Assembly (NCBI GenBank): GCA_015680685.1
Contig: MNCI01007961.1
Coordinates: 183,297-230,855, forward strand
Reading direction: 5' to 3'
Source: Gnetum montanum
Lineage: Eukaryota > Streptophyta > Gnetopsida > Gnetales > Gnetaceae
DNA length: 47,559 nucleotides
Both the position numbers and the translations under genes were made by a program. Below, in pieces: positions 1-10,589 of this stretch; the first letter of the stretch is position 1, and each line of letters opens with the position of its first letter. The notes under the pieces are model-generated. The model was not told the DNA's origin, did not search any database, and worked only from the letters and a program-made list of their open reading frames with translations.

Positions 1-1218
1 GGCGGGGGCATGGAGGAGGGGGATGAATAAGATTCCCAAATTAAAACTTAAGATACAAAGCACACACACCAAATTTAACATGATTCCCAAACTTGGGTAG
101 TCCACACTCGGAGGGTAGATCACAAGCATACCTTTGGACTTTGTTGCTCTCAAAATGTGATTGAAGAGTCCACACCCTGTACAGTCTTTAAGTCCCTAAA
201 TGAAGTGTTATATTGAAGCACCAATCACTCAACCATGCAAGGTACCATCAAGCTTGGAAATGTGGTTTTGAGGCTTCCACAACCTTTACAATATTGAGCT
301 CCACACTATAGTGTTGTACTATAATACAAACAACTCAATCCCATAGGATCCTAATAAGCTCAAGCACATCAACCCCACAAGGAAAAAAGAAGAAGAATTA
401 CAAGGGATAATTACAACTTAGTTTGCTAAACCTTGTACAGTTAGGTACAACACACTTTACAATGCCAAAATGATAATACAATGAGGAGCAACAAAGAATT
501 CAATGATTAAAAATGATTGTACAATGGATAAAATAAGGTTTATACTTTTCCCAATGCACATTAAATCTTCTAATAGCTACCATGTTTCTAAATCCATCTT
601 GAAACTCATGCAACAACTAGCCAATAGTCACTAATGATCATGGAAGACATCTTACTTGTGCCTAAGACATCTCTTTGAAATTACCTTCCATTTTGGGAAA
701 ATGTCTTTATTTAGGGAAAGACATCTTTCTAAAGTCTCCATTTTGGAAGATTTCTTTGTCATATGAAATATGTCTTTTTGAACTTAGTCTACGTTTTGTA
801 AAGATATCTTTCTGTGATGAAGATATCTTTTCCTAAATGAAGACCTTTGTTGTTTCTCAGAGACATCTTTATTTGTGAAGCCTTCAAATTTTCCACGTTG
901 TCTTCTATTTCTTGAAGACATCATTGTTCACTTTCCCTTGCATGATGAATGCATCGTTCTTTGTTCATAGCCTTGATCTTCCACATGCTTTAATGATGAT
1001 AATTTTTCTTTTATAGTATCTTTCAATGTTCATTTGAAGATCATGTAGGTGACCTCCTTCTTTGAGCTCTAAATAGTTTGTTCCTTGTTCTCTTTAGCTC
1101 TTCTTGGTTTCCCATGTACATAGTCCTACAAACACAATAATCATAAAACCATGAAAAAAACCTTTGACTCCATTTTACTTAACATTTTGACACACACCAA
1201 AACACACTAAAGGGTCCA
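1..1218 (-). repeat. 3' LTR of the copia-type element, outer end cut by the window edge
   Basis: Aligns along its length with 4761-5966. Shared landmarks are a GGGGATGAATAAG start block, 'gggtagtccacactc', 'ccttgatcttccacatgctt' and the inner end AACACACTAAAGG. On the minus strand the LTR begins TGGACCC directly after the polypurine tract. The middle (about 640-910) is rich in degenerate copies of AGACATCTTT. Confidence 0.9.
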
Positions 1219-1221
1219 TAA

Positions 1222-1235
1222 TCTCCCCCTTTTTT
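1222..1235 (-). other. Polypurine tract of the copia-type element
   Basis: On the minus strand this reads AAAAAGGGGGAGAT, immediately upstream of the 3' LTR. It is preceded by an ACATCAA stretch, the usual form in plant copia elements. It would prime plus-strand DNA synthesis. Similar CTCCCCCT blocks recur at about 1292, 2530 and 2582, so the tract may have been duplicated or the internal region rearranged. Confidence 0.8.
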
Positions 1236-1236
1236 G

Positions 1237-3192
1237 ATGTTGAAAACTTAATAAAATATGTTAATGATCATATAAACATAATCATACTACTCTCCCCCTT
1301 TTTGAACAATATAAAAAAGGATAAAGTGCTCAAACTTGGTTAGAAAAGATATAAAAGGACAATAATATCTAGATAATATGTAGAGCCAAGTATCATTCAT
1401 AAGCCTAAAAAGATATAGTAAGTATGTATTTATCAAGTCCATGAAGAGGAGCCCCACATTTGGCAAGAGTAGAACCAAACATTCCAAGAGAAATTCAACC
1501 TTGAAGTGAAGCAAAGGCTTTAAAAATTAAGCAACCTACCTCTAAGACGAGAAGTCATTAGTAGTGCATGGTGGTTGGAATGTTTAGATATTCTCCATCT
1601 TTGTAAAACATTAGCAAATGGGCATATATTTATGTTGAGGTAAATATAGCCATACAACATCACGATGGAAAACCATTGATGTGAGATTCATTAGTTAGGA
1701 AGAACATACATGGATATGTTTTCATAGAGTGATCATGTTAATGATCAAAATGTAGTAATGAATGTATTGCATCCTCCACTTAAGGTGTGATTGTGAAAAT
1801 TGAGAACTACTCTTTTGAGGTTAAAAACAAGGAACTACAATTAATTCAATAATTACCATTAACATTCAATTTTAAAGGCCAAAGATAGAACAAGTAGGAA
1901 CAAGCATCTTATCTAGTTGTTTCATTAAAACTTGCATTGCTATACTTATTAGAAATTTGGAAATTTTCATGAGAATAAGGAAGCTATGAGTGAGACATGC
2001 ATGTTCCATTGATTGTTCAAGGCAATGCAACATCCACAACTATTGATAAAAAATAAAACATGTTGATAAGTATATGTTCATAGACTTCTTGAAGTTCTCT
2101 ACTAATGTACATACGATCAAGTAAAAATAGGTTGTTAATAAACTTTAGCAAAAAATACCAAAGAAAAAGCATGTAGAAGTAGTTGTTTCGTAAAGTATCT
2201 TAAGACATTTTCAAAGGACTGAAAATCAATATAGGATATGCCTTATGTTAAAGTTGATTTTAGAAGAAAATTTTCTTTTAAACTAATGTGTCATGATTCC
2301 ACCTAAACTTAACTCTTAGTAAACATCATGAAGGAAAGCAAAAAGACAAATCAATGTCCAAGAAAGCTATGTAGGCTTTACCAAGATTTTAGATAGTGAT
2401 TAGGTAAAATTACTTGTAAGACATCTTAATCAAGAGTTAATCATACTTTTGCCTTGAACATGTTGCATGTCATGAATCTTTGCTCATCATGGAATAATTT
2501 GCTATTTCAGAGTTTGAGGTCTTTGAAGAGTCCCCCTACATTTTTGATCTCTAATATGATGATTGATAATGAGGAATAGGCTCCCCCTACACATGTACAG
2601 TTCTTCTAGGGCCTTAAGACCAAAATTCAAGTCACAAAACAACACTATAACTATAGATCAACATTAAGCCTAATTTCAAAGATCAATATCTTCCATTAAT
2701 TGAAATTTTTAGAATTTTTTCTATTCTCATAATTAGTAAAAATCTCTCAAAGGTCATGAACATAAAAATAGATCATCACAAGAATTTCATATTGTTGAAT
2801 GCAAGAGAGGAATTCAAATGAAAGTAACTTTTTAAAAATCACTTGTATCAAACACAAAGATAAATGTAAGAGATGCTCTAAAATTTTTGATCTAGACAAA
2901 AACACAACTATTTTGAAATTTCAAAATCATGTTTTGATTACCTAGCAAGCAAAGAGATGAGACAAAAGAAAAAGAAAAAAAACTTACCTTGCTTGCTAGT
3001 GAGAAGAAAAGATTAATGGAGTTTGAGATGAGGTTCCCTATCATGAAGCACCTCCTCATCTACAAATTCTCTTTCATTAGATTTTGTATGTGATGTCTAT
3101 ATTTTTTATGTCTTTTATGATAGAACCCTTGATCACTACTTGCATTATTTTTAGTACTCCACTTTACCTCATTCTCTTATATTGGTACCTAC
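1237..3192 (-). other. AT-rich internal region without recognisable pol
   Basis: Nearly 2 kb with only short chance ORFs, the longest 75 codons at 1287-1514 with no recognisable domain. No integrase HHCC/DDE or RT YVDD motif was seen on either strand. The position corresponds to where protease, integrase, RT and RNase H should be. Either pol was deleted and replaced by unrelated sequence, or the element family never carried it. Confidence 0.6.
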
Positions 3193-4705
3193 TCAATTTT
3201 CTTTACCAAAACCCTTTTGACAAGACCAAGCATTAATCTTATTTTGATCATCATAGTTAATAGTTTGCATAGAAACATAGTTTTTACATATAAAAGTAGT
3301 ATCATCCTCACGACCAAAATTATCAAAACTTACTATGCTTGATCTTGAGCTTGAAACTTCAAGTGTTGCTTCCTCTAAATTCTTTTGCTGATTTTTAGGA
3401 ACCTCCTCTTCTAAAATCTTACTACAATCCTTGTTGCAAAAGGTTAGGTGTTGAATCTTAGCTTTTATGTCTGAGATTTCTTCTTTCACTTTAGCATGAA
3501 TAGAATTTAGATTAGAAAGTACTAATTTCTTTACCTTCCTAATCAAATGATGTAAGAAAAATATTTCTTGTTTAAATTCACTATACCTCTTGTCACACTT
3601 ACCATGTTGTTTAGCCATATGTGAGGAAGGTTCATCTATAAATGTCATGCAGATGAGATGTGAATATTTGGAAGAATTACATGCTTATTCTAAACTATGC
3701 TCACCATCATCCCAAATTGCATAGAAGTTGGTCTTTTTTGGTTCCTCATCATTGGATCTATTCTTTGACTGAACCTTGCTATCATTTGGATCACTAGGAC
3801 ATTCAAAGGCCATATGGCCTCTTCCTTTACAAACACAACATTTCATAGAAGAAAAATCTAGATTAGAAGAATTTAAAAAATTTCTACCTCTTTCTCTACC
3901 TTTGAAGAAATTAGGTCTTTACTATTACTGAGATGGCCCATTGTTTCTTCTTGTAAGAAATTGTTGTAGTCTCCTTGGGAGAAGAGCAATCTCATCTTTA
4001 TTTTTCTCATCATGCTCATTGACCTCCTTCTCCTTGGAGGTATTCTTTAGAGCTATAGGTATTTCTTGAATTACTTCTTTACTTATGAGATTCATTTCAT
4101 AGGCATTAAGAGCACTTTAAAATTTCTTAAATTTTAAAGTTGGGAAATCTCTAATTTCCTCCATGGCTGTGACCTTAGGTTTGAACTCTAGTTGAGGAGA
4201 TTTGATCATTTGATAATGACATCTCTTTCAAGTAGATCATTTTCCTATTCCTTTGATTGCTACTACAAGATCATTAGCTCTAGAAAAATAATCCTTAATT
4301 TTCTCACCTTCTCTCATTTTGAGTTTATCATATTCACTTTGTAAAACTAACAATTTTGATTATTTAATAATAGAGATTCCTTCATAAGTAGCTTCTAAAG
4401 TTTACCAAATTTCTTTGGCCATTTTACATCTTGTTATCCTATTGAATTCAGATTTCTTCAATGCAAAATATAAACAATTGTTTTGCTTTTGAATCAAACA
4501 TGAACTTATTCTTTTCCTCTTGAGATCATTTGTCATGAGGCTTGACGATGCTAATGGTGTCATTGATAGGTGGAGTGTAGCCTTCTAGAATTAACTCCCA
4601 TGCTTCAAACTCCATGGATTCAAAGAAACCTTGAATTCTAGATTTCCAATAGGCAAAGTCAAATCTATTGAACATGGGTGGCTTTGTGTAAGATCTTTCC
4701 TTCAT
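3193..4705 (-). pseudogene. gag: copia-type gag polyprotein, decayed
   Basis: Minus-strand gag remnant. The likely start is the ATG at 4705 (MKERSYTKPPMFNRFDFAYW...), which resembles the N-terminal P-x-F-x-G/R-x-[ND]-[FY]-x-x-W block of plant copia Gag (UBN2/DUF4219 type). Similarity then continues through in-frame stops and shifts (for example a segment ending EKIKDYFSRANDL) to a perfect CX2CX4HX4C zinc knuckle, CCVCKGRGHMAFEC, near 3803-3844. After the knuckle comes an acidic and lysine-rich stretch (open frame 3193-3648) with heptad-like spacing that looks like the coiled-coil segment found after the knuckle in SIRE/Maximus-type Gag. Gag would form the particle and bind element RNA. Stops and frame changes show it cannot be translated as one protein. 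There is no protease downstream. Confidence 0.8.
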
Positions 4706-4746
4706 TGTTAATTCTTGAAATTGTTGATGATAGAGAAGAGTACTAA

Positions 4747-4758
4747 GATTTGATACCA
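4747..4758 (-). other. Primer binding site, initiator-Met tRNA type
   Basis: The minus strand reads TGGTATCAAATC, two bases inside the 5' LTR (which ends ...GATCCACA). It matches the usual plant copia PBS TGGTATCAGAGC except for two positions (A for G and T for G). It would anneal to the 3' end of tRNA-iMet to prime minus-strand DNA. Confidence 0.85.
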
Positions 4759-4760
4759 CT

Positions 4761-5966
4761 TGTGGATCATTGAACTTGGAAAGGGAGGGAGGAGGGGGGG
4801 ATGAATAAGTTCCCTAAATTAAAACTTAAAGATACAAACCATACAAACCAAATTTAATGTGGTTCCCCAATTTGGGTAGTCCACACTCAGAGGGTATATT
4901 GCAAGCATTCCTCTAAAATTTGTTGCTATCAAAATGTGGTTGAAGGGTCCACACTCTATATAGTCTTCAAGCTCTACTCTGGAGTGTTGTAGCATAGCAC
5001 CAATCACTCAACCCTGCAAGGTCCCATTAGGCTTGGAAATATGGTTTTGAGGCTTCCACAACCTTTACAATCTTGAGCTTCACACTGGAGTGTTGTACCA
5101 CAACACCAAAAATTCAATCCCATAGGATCTCAATAAGCTTAAGCACATTAACCCTGTAGAGTAATAAGAACAAGAATTACAAAGGATAATTGCAACTCGG
5201 TTTACTAATCATTGTATAGTTAGGTACAACACAATTTACAATGCCAAAATGATAATACAATGAGGAGCAATAGAGAATTCAATGATTACAAATGATTGTA
5301 CAATGAATATAATAAGACTTGCACTTTTCCAAATGCACATCAAGTCTTCTTATAGCTGCTATGTTTCCAAATCCATGCTGGAACTCGTGCAATGACTAGC
5401 CAATGGTCAGTAATGACCATGGAAGATGTATTACTTGTGTTTGATACATCTCTCTAAAATTGCCTTCCATTTGGGAAAGATGTCTTTGTCAGATGAAAGA
5501 TGTCTTTCTAAACTTAGTCTGCATTATGTGAAAACATCTTTTTATGATGAAGATGTCTTTGCTTGAAGAAATATGTTTGCTATTTCTTAGAAATGTCTTT
5601 GTTTGTGAAGCCTTCAATTTTGCCAAGTCATCTTCTATTTCTTGAAGATGTCTTTGTTCACTTTTCCTTGCATGATGAATGCATCATTCCTTGTCCATAG
5701 CCTTGATCTTCCACATGCTTTAATGATGATAAATTTGCTTATACAGTATTTGGTCCTTGTTCATGTTCTTTCAATGTTTGTTTGAAGATCATGTGTGTGA
5801 CCTTCTTCTTTGAGCTTTAAATATTTCATTCCTTATCCTCTTTAGCTCATCCTCATTTCCCATGTATGTAGTCCTACAAACACAATAACCATACAACCAT
5901 GCAAATAAATTTTGACTCCATTGTACTTAACATTTTAACATACACAAAAACACACTAAAGGATTGA
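4761..5966 (-). repeat. 5' LTR of the copia-type element
   Basis: Begins on the plus strand TGTGGATCATTG and aligns with 1-1218. The outer end is near 5966, where the left copy's AAAGGGTCCA corresponds to AAAGGATTGA here. The right border abuts sequence encoding part of a Tat protease, which supports the boundary. The terminal dinucleotide at this side has mutated, so the exact base is uncertain by a few positions. Confidence 0.85.
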
Positions 5967-6377
5967 TAGTAATGTCTTACTATATACCATTATTGAGCAT
6001 TTTGGCTTGATAGAATAGATGGAACATAGGTTGACTTCAACTGTTAAATCTTTTAATGGATCAGAAGTTGTGGTGAAAGGCTCTATTTCTCTATATTTTG
6101 TGGTAGTGAAGTAGTTCCTTTAGCTATTAACAATGTTAATATAGAACAAGGGTCCTAAGTGGAGTTTCAAGAAGAAACTCCTATCATTTGTCATGAAATC
6201 AAAAGGGGTGATAGAGCAAAAGAGGTCAAAGTAAAAAATGCTGAACCCATTGATGCACTATTGGGAGAACTTCCCTTCAATATTATTAGTGAAGGAGATG
6301 GAGAATATAAACTAGTAAAAAATATATTGTACACATTTCCTAATCTCTCAAAGATTAGGAAACACTTGCACCAGTGA
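5967..6377 (+). pseudogene. Tat-type Ty3/gypsy protease region, truncated by the copia insertion
   Basis: Reads SNVLLYTIIEHFGL, then KSFNGSEVVVKGSISL, matching the protease regions of elements A, B and C in this window (for example A's KSFNGSRIIVKG at about 15908). Further on, LLGELPFNIISEGDGEYK matches A's AELPFNMISEGDAEYR at about 16411. The catalytic D-D-G that should lie just upstream is missing because the copia element begins there. There is a frame break near 6110. This is the right-hand half of an interrupted element; its left half would lie before the window. Confidence 0.8.
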
Positions 6378-7108
6378 TATATGCTCCTGATACTTCTTAT
6401 ACCCTATGTACTTATAACCCTAGAAGTATATGTACCTATAGCTTAATAGTCTAGTCTTTACTTTACTTTACTTTACGTATTTATGTTATCTCACCTTTCT
6501 TTATGTTAAATTTTCTTATAGTTTAAATTTTAATTTGGTTTTACATGATTTTACTTTTACACCTTTTTCTTTTCTTTTCTTTTTTCTCAAAAGAAAAAAA
6601 AACCTCATAAAAACTTTATAGCTAGAAAAATCTATAAAAACTTTAAAACACAAAATAACAAAAAAATATATGTTTTCTTTTACATAGCGTATGACCCACC
6701 ATTCCCTTAAACTAGGAAATACTACATGGCCTACCATGGCCTAAAAATGGAAAAAAACCTTACAACTCATTTTTGCTTTAATTTATAGCCTTGTTTCCTA
6801 GCCTTTTAACCCTTTCATTACATTATAACTAAGTTTATCCAACATAGCATCAAAACATAGATGACAATGTAGAATCGTAACAAGAGCGAAATCAAGATGC
6901 TAGAACATTATAATCAAAATCAAAACTACAAATTGAAATTAAAATTAAAATTAAAATATCCACAACATTAAAACCATAACCACATGGTGTGCTAAAATGT
7001 TTAAATAATAAACTATAAGAATAACATAAAGATTCCATAATTGAATGATCAACTAACAATAGCCATACAACATCAAAATAAATCAAATCAATAGAGTATA
7101 GCTGAAGA
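6378..7108. other. AT-rich tail of the interrupted Tat remnant and unassigned DNA
   Basis: No gene. At about 6715-6750 it has ACATGGCCTACCATGGCCTAAAAATGG, shown here as its core ATGGCCTAAAAATGG. This resembles the post-protease arrays of A, B and C, so the Tat remnant probably extends to about 6760. The rest is homopolymer-rich (CTTTA repeats near 6455; AAAATTAAAATT near 6938) and ends at the LTR beginning at 7109. Confidence 0.5.
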
Positions 7109-8627
7109 TGTAGCGACTGAAAACATTAGCGGTTGAAAATCGTCAACGGGTCATTAGCCACAGGTAGTCTTAACCCCATATCTGAGGGAGGGCCATCCTG
7201 GATGGAATGGATACAAGGCACCCTGAACGGTCTGGTCGATTAGACAGGGACTTAGCCAATGTCTATATAACCTTTTGCAACATGTGATTCAAAAATGGAA
7301 ATGATAGCGTGAAGTAATGATTAAATACAAAAGAGACAAAAAACAATGTAAAATGAAATAGTAAATATGAGACAAAGTGAAATGCATTTAGAAAAATGCA
7401 CCGCTTTGAAGCTACGGTTTTGCTATGTCAAAATGGATACAATCGGTTGCATAGTGCTGAGAAGTGTAGAGATTCCAAGAGTAACCAAGATGTGTAAAGC
7501 AAGGCGGCTGTGCGCTTGGACGCAGACTCAGAGGCTAACAATGTGAAAATTCTACCAAGGTGGTAGAAAAGAGTAGAAAAAAATTCCAACAGAGAGTGCT
7601 AACTATTTACAGTGTCAAATAGAAATCTTACAATGCTAACTTGCTTGCTTGCAAAACCATATGTGGGACAAACCCTTTGAGCATTACTCATCGGGGTATT
7701 TATAGGACTAATGGCACATGGAAGGGATGGTTTGGATGCCACGTGCCTTGGGCCCACATTGACTTGTCCGCATTGCACGTGCCTGCATGATTGTTGGACA
7801 TGCATGACCGTTATAATTACAAGCCTACCATGTCATAATTGCGAGCCTACCACACTGTAATTATGCCATCAACATCAGGAGACATGTGCCAATAGTGCAA
7901 TTAGGTGAAGTGCATTGATGTCACACAACCACCTATCATGTGTTGCTATGTTTTGCTACATGTGCGTTGCATATTTGCTACGCTATGCTACACTATGTAG
8001 CATAGCAGCTAGCAATAGTTGCAAAAACCTTGCCAATCCGCAAGCTTTGCCTTTTGCATTGCAAGACTTGCGAACTTGATGATCTTGCCCTTTGAGTTGC
8101 CTTCTGTTACCTCCATAGAATTGCTGTGCCTTACTACACCATGTAGCTTCGCATAGCATAGCAGTAGACATGGTCTACTGCTTTCTAACGAAAAGAGACA
8201 TTGCTGAAGGACTTGAAGTTGGGCGAGGGGAGTGCCCGTCTAGCTTTCGCTACACTATGCTATGTTGTATAGCGTAGCGTAGCACCTCACTTCTGCAAAC
8301 ATTTTCTGAAGCTTGCTATGCTACATAGCGATGCATAGCATAGCGTAGCAAACTTTGTGACTTAGAAAAATTTTTGAAACAGTTTATGCATTTTGAGCAT
8401 TTCCAAAGTTTCCACACGTCGCTTCTAAGTGCACGGTTGGCTGGGTGAATTGCTTAGGTGGGTAGGCTAGAGAATCTATTTAGCCTATTGACACCTAGGG
8501 CAGAAAAGTTGCTAAATTGGAGAATCTGAAAGTCAGAGCATTCATCTCCTAAAGAATTGCCATGATGCTGCGTGAATTGCAAAGACCTAGTGAAGCAAGC
8601 ATGCCTTCAAATTTTTGGGGTGTTTCA
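7109..8627 (-). repeat. 3' LTR of element D (B/D LTR family)
   Basis: On the minus strand it starts TGAAACACCCCAAAAATTTG and ends AGTCGCTACA, so it has TG...CA ends. It is the same family as the split LTR of B (9625-10370 plus 22635-23555). Shared blocks include GAAGGCATGCTTG, the AGGTGAAGTGCATTGATGT region, the TATA box, and a GAGGGAGGGCCAT block near the end. It is dense in self-complementary TAGCATAGC/GCTACGCTATGC motifs (7975-8000, 8140-8165, 8248-8350). Confidence 0.85.
7697..7705 (-). promoter_or_regulatory. TATA box of LTR D
   Basis: The minus strand reads CTATAAATA within CCTATAAATACCCC. The identical context occurs in LTR B (22857-22865), so this is the likely U3 promoter. Confidence 0.65.
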
Positions 8628-8642
8628 TTTGCCCCTCTTTGT
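8628..8642 (-). other. Polypurine tract of element D
   Basis: The minus strand reads ACAAAGAGGGGCAAA directly before the LTR's TG. It corresponds to the AAAGAGGGGCCAA tracts at 21287-21304 (A) and 44701-44715 (C). Confidence 0.75.
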
Positions 8643-9143
8643 CGACGTATGGAGAATGGGTTTGATAGATGTTGACAAAGAATACGAAACACCATGAAAG
8701 AAAAAATGCTAACAATTTCTTTCAATGAGTGCCGAGACATTGCTTGGCTGCACTTGAGAGTGTTGCATTAGAGGGAAAAGGTGAAGTAGGGAGGAAGGAG
8801 GCATAAGAGAAGGACAATGATGAGGTTTAGCAGAGTCCCTTGTCGGAGTGCTCATGAGAGAGTCGTTTGCATTTTTATCTTTGTATTTGTTGACCTTCAA
8901 TCTCCCATAGGATAGGTGTCTTTCCTAGGATGAGTTGTGTTACATCCATGTAGGATTTTGACCTGCCTATAGATGCTTCCCATGTAATGAGCTGTGTTAT
9001 ACATCATGGATTTTGCACTGATGTTTCCAATGCCGCGAGTTGTGTTATGCATGTCATGGAATTTGCACTCTGAAGTAGCTAGGCTTAGACAAGGCAGTCA
9101 CTTTGTGATGCTATAGCATTCACTACTGTAGAAAGATGTATCC

Positions 9144-9624
9144 TTGGCTAGTGAGGAAAAAGGTCTTGCTGGTTGCAGATGGTGTGGAGGAACTGGCCTT
9201 GAAGGAGTGAGGCACCATTGTGAGTGCGAATGCTCTGGAATCCCTCCCAAGGGCATGCATTTACAGATCAGCTATGGGATTAGCTACCACATAGCTAAAC
9301 GCTGTTGGCAGGGGTTTGGAGGATAACAATATTGTGGTTGAGCCATAATAGTGCTGGAACTCTAGCAGCAGGAACTGACTAAGGAACTACCATCAGGGTG
9401 ACAGGCCATGGCGATGGTAGGTCTGGAGGACCAATGCAATGTTGTACAACATCTTTAGAGGGTCAACACACTGCCAAGGGTGGCAGTGTCATGTATGTTC
9501 TATAGTGTGTCCCCACTGCATTGTGGACTGCGTTTTGGAACTGCAACACCCCACCCTTGCTTCAGCACCACGCACGCTCATTCGATGTGTACTTGGCACA
9601 GGTGCACGCTAGGAATGTGATGCA
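9144..9624. other. Unassigned spacer between element D and LTR B
   Basis: Somewhat richer in GC than its surroundings. It has one 60-codon plus-strand ORF (9144-9326) containing CRWCGGTG, a CXXCXGXG string like one DnaJ zinc-finger repeat. A single copy without a J domain is not evidence of a gene. It could be pre-insertion host DNA or more of element D's interior. Confidence 0.4.
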
Positions 9625-10370
9625 TGAAACACCACAAAAATTTGAAGGCATGCTTGCCTCTCTAGGCCTTGCAAATCATGTAGTGTTATGATAGTTCTTC
9701 AGGAGAAGAACACTCTGAATTTAAGCTAGCCAATTTGGAAAATTTTCTACCTTAGGTGTAAACAAGCTCTACGAATCATCCTGCCTATCCACCTAAGTAG
9801 TTTACCCAGCCGACAACCTGCTCAAAAGCAATGCATGGAGTTGATATCAGTGCTCAGGATGCGTGAAAGAGTTTGGCAAGTTTTCTAAGTCATGAAGTCT
9901 GCTACACTATGCTACGCCTCACTATGTAGTGTAGCAAGCTTAGAAAAATAATTGCAGAACGAAGTGCCACACTATGCTATGCTACGCAACGTAGCATAGC
10001 ATGGTAAAGACCATACAGCCAGTTCCTTCGCTAGAATTCAAGTCCTTCAGCAATGTCTCTTTCTATCAGAAAGTGGCAAACCATGTTTGTTGCCATGCTA
10101 CACTGAGCTACATGGTGTAGTGAGGTGTAGCAATTCTATGGAGGTAACAGAAGGCAACTCAAAGTGTAGGATTAGCAAGTTTTCAAGTTTCGCAGTATAG
10201 GAAAAAAAGTTTGCAGATTGGCAAAGTTTTTGTGACTAAGGCCAGTCACTACGCTACGCTATGCTATGTAGCATAGCAGGTATGCAGTACACATGTAGCA
10301 AAACATGAGCCAACATGCTACGCTATGTTGGACATGCTACGCTACGAACCACAAAAAAACATGTGGGTGG
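9625..10370 (+). repeat. 5' LTR of element B, first part
   Basis: Matches the first half of LTR D in inverted orientation. It is rich in palindromic GCTACGCTATGC/GCATAGCGTAGC motifs (about 9900-10010, 10098-10135, 10250-10345). It ends at ATGTGGGTGG, where element A begins. The last five bases, GGTGG, are the target duplicated by A. Confidence 0.85.
10366..10370 (+). repeat. Target-site duplication (left) of element A
   Basis: GGTGG immediately before the TG of A's 5' LTR. An identical copy lies at 22630-22634. Five bases is the normal staggered cut of Ty3/gypsy integrases. Confidence 0.9.
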
Positions 10371-10589
10371 TGAAACACCACAAAATTTCAAGCTTAGTAC
10401 TTCTCCAACAAGAATCAGTCTAAGTCATGATGTTCTTCTGCATGACTAAAAGCTTGAAGACCCCACAGACAGCTTCAAGCGGAGTCAAACTTGACAAGAA
10501 GCAGGTCCCTGGGACCCATAGATGACCATGGCGACATTTGATATCAAACATGGCAACTTTAGAGATCAAGATACTTAGTTTTCACTAAG

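Larger units (their letters stand above)
1..5966 (-). mobile_element. Ty1/copia-type LTR retrotransposon, gag-only (TR-GAG-like), minus strand
   Basis: Two direct repeats (1-1218 and 4761-5966) flank about 3.5 kb of internal DNA. Read on the minus strand, the element has a PBS matching initiator-Met tRNA just inside the right LTR, a gag-like region with a CCHC zinc knuckle, and a purine-rich tract of the copia type just inside the left LTR. I see no protease, integrase or RT signature in the roughly 2 kb between gag and the PPT, where a copia element normally carries about 3.5 kb of pol. This makes it a non-autonomous, gag-only derivative. About 20 bp of the outer end of the left LTR lie outside the window, so the target duplication cannot be tested. 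The LTRs differ by many substitutions and small indels, so the insertion is not recent. Confidence 0.85.
7109..9143 (-). mobile_element. Element D: 3' end of a Tat-type retrotransposon, minus strand
   Basis: An LTR (7109-8627), a PPT and about 500 bp of internal 3' noncoding sequence, all on the minus strand. The internal part matches the conserved tail upstream of the 3' LTRs of A (about 21230-21304) and C (about 44640-44715), which has the order GGTGTTT, TTCTTTGTC, then AAAGAGGGGC. No pol or second LTR is present, so the rest is deleted. The flanks of the LTR do not match each other (GAAGA on the left, TTTGC on the right), so it is not a solo LTR. Confidence 0.75.

Noticed and set aside
7109-8627. 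Solo LTR
   Set aside because: The flanking 5-mers differ and a PPT with conserved 3' internal sequence lies on the inner side.
9144-9326. CXXCXGXG string suggesting a DnaJ zinc finger
   Set aside because: Only one repeat, no J domain, 60 codons, no homologous copy in the window.
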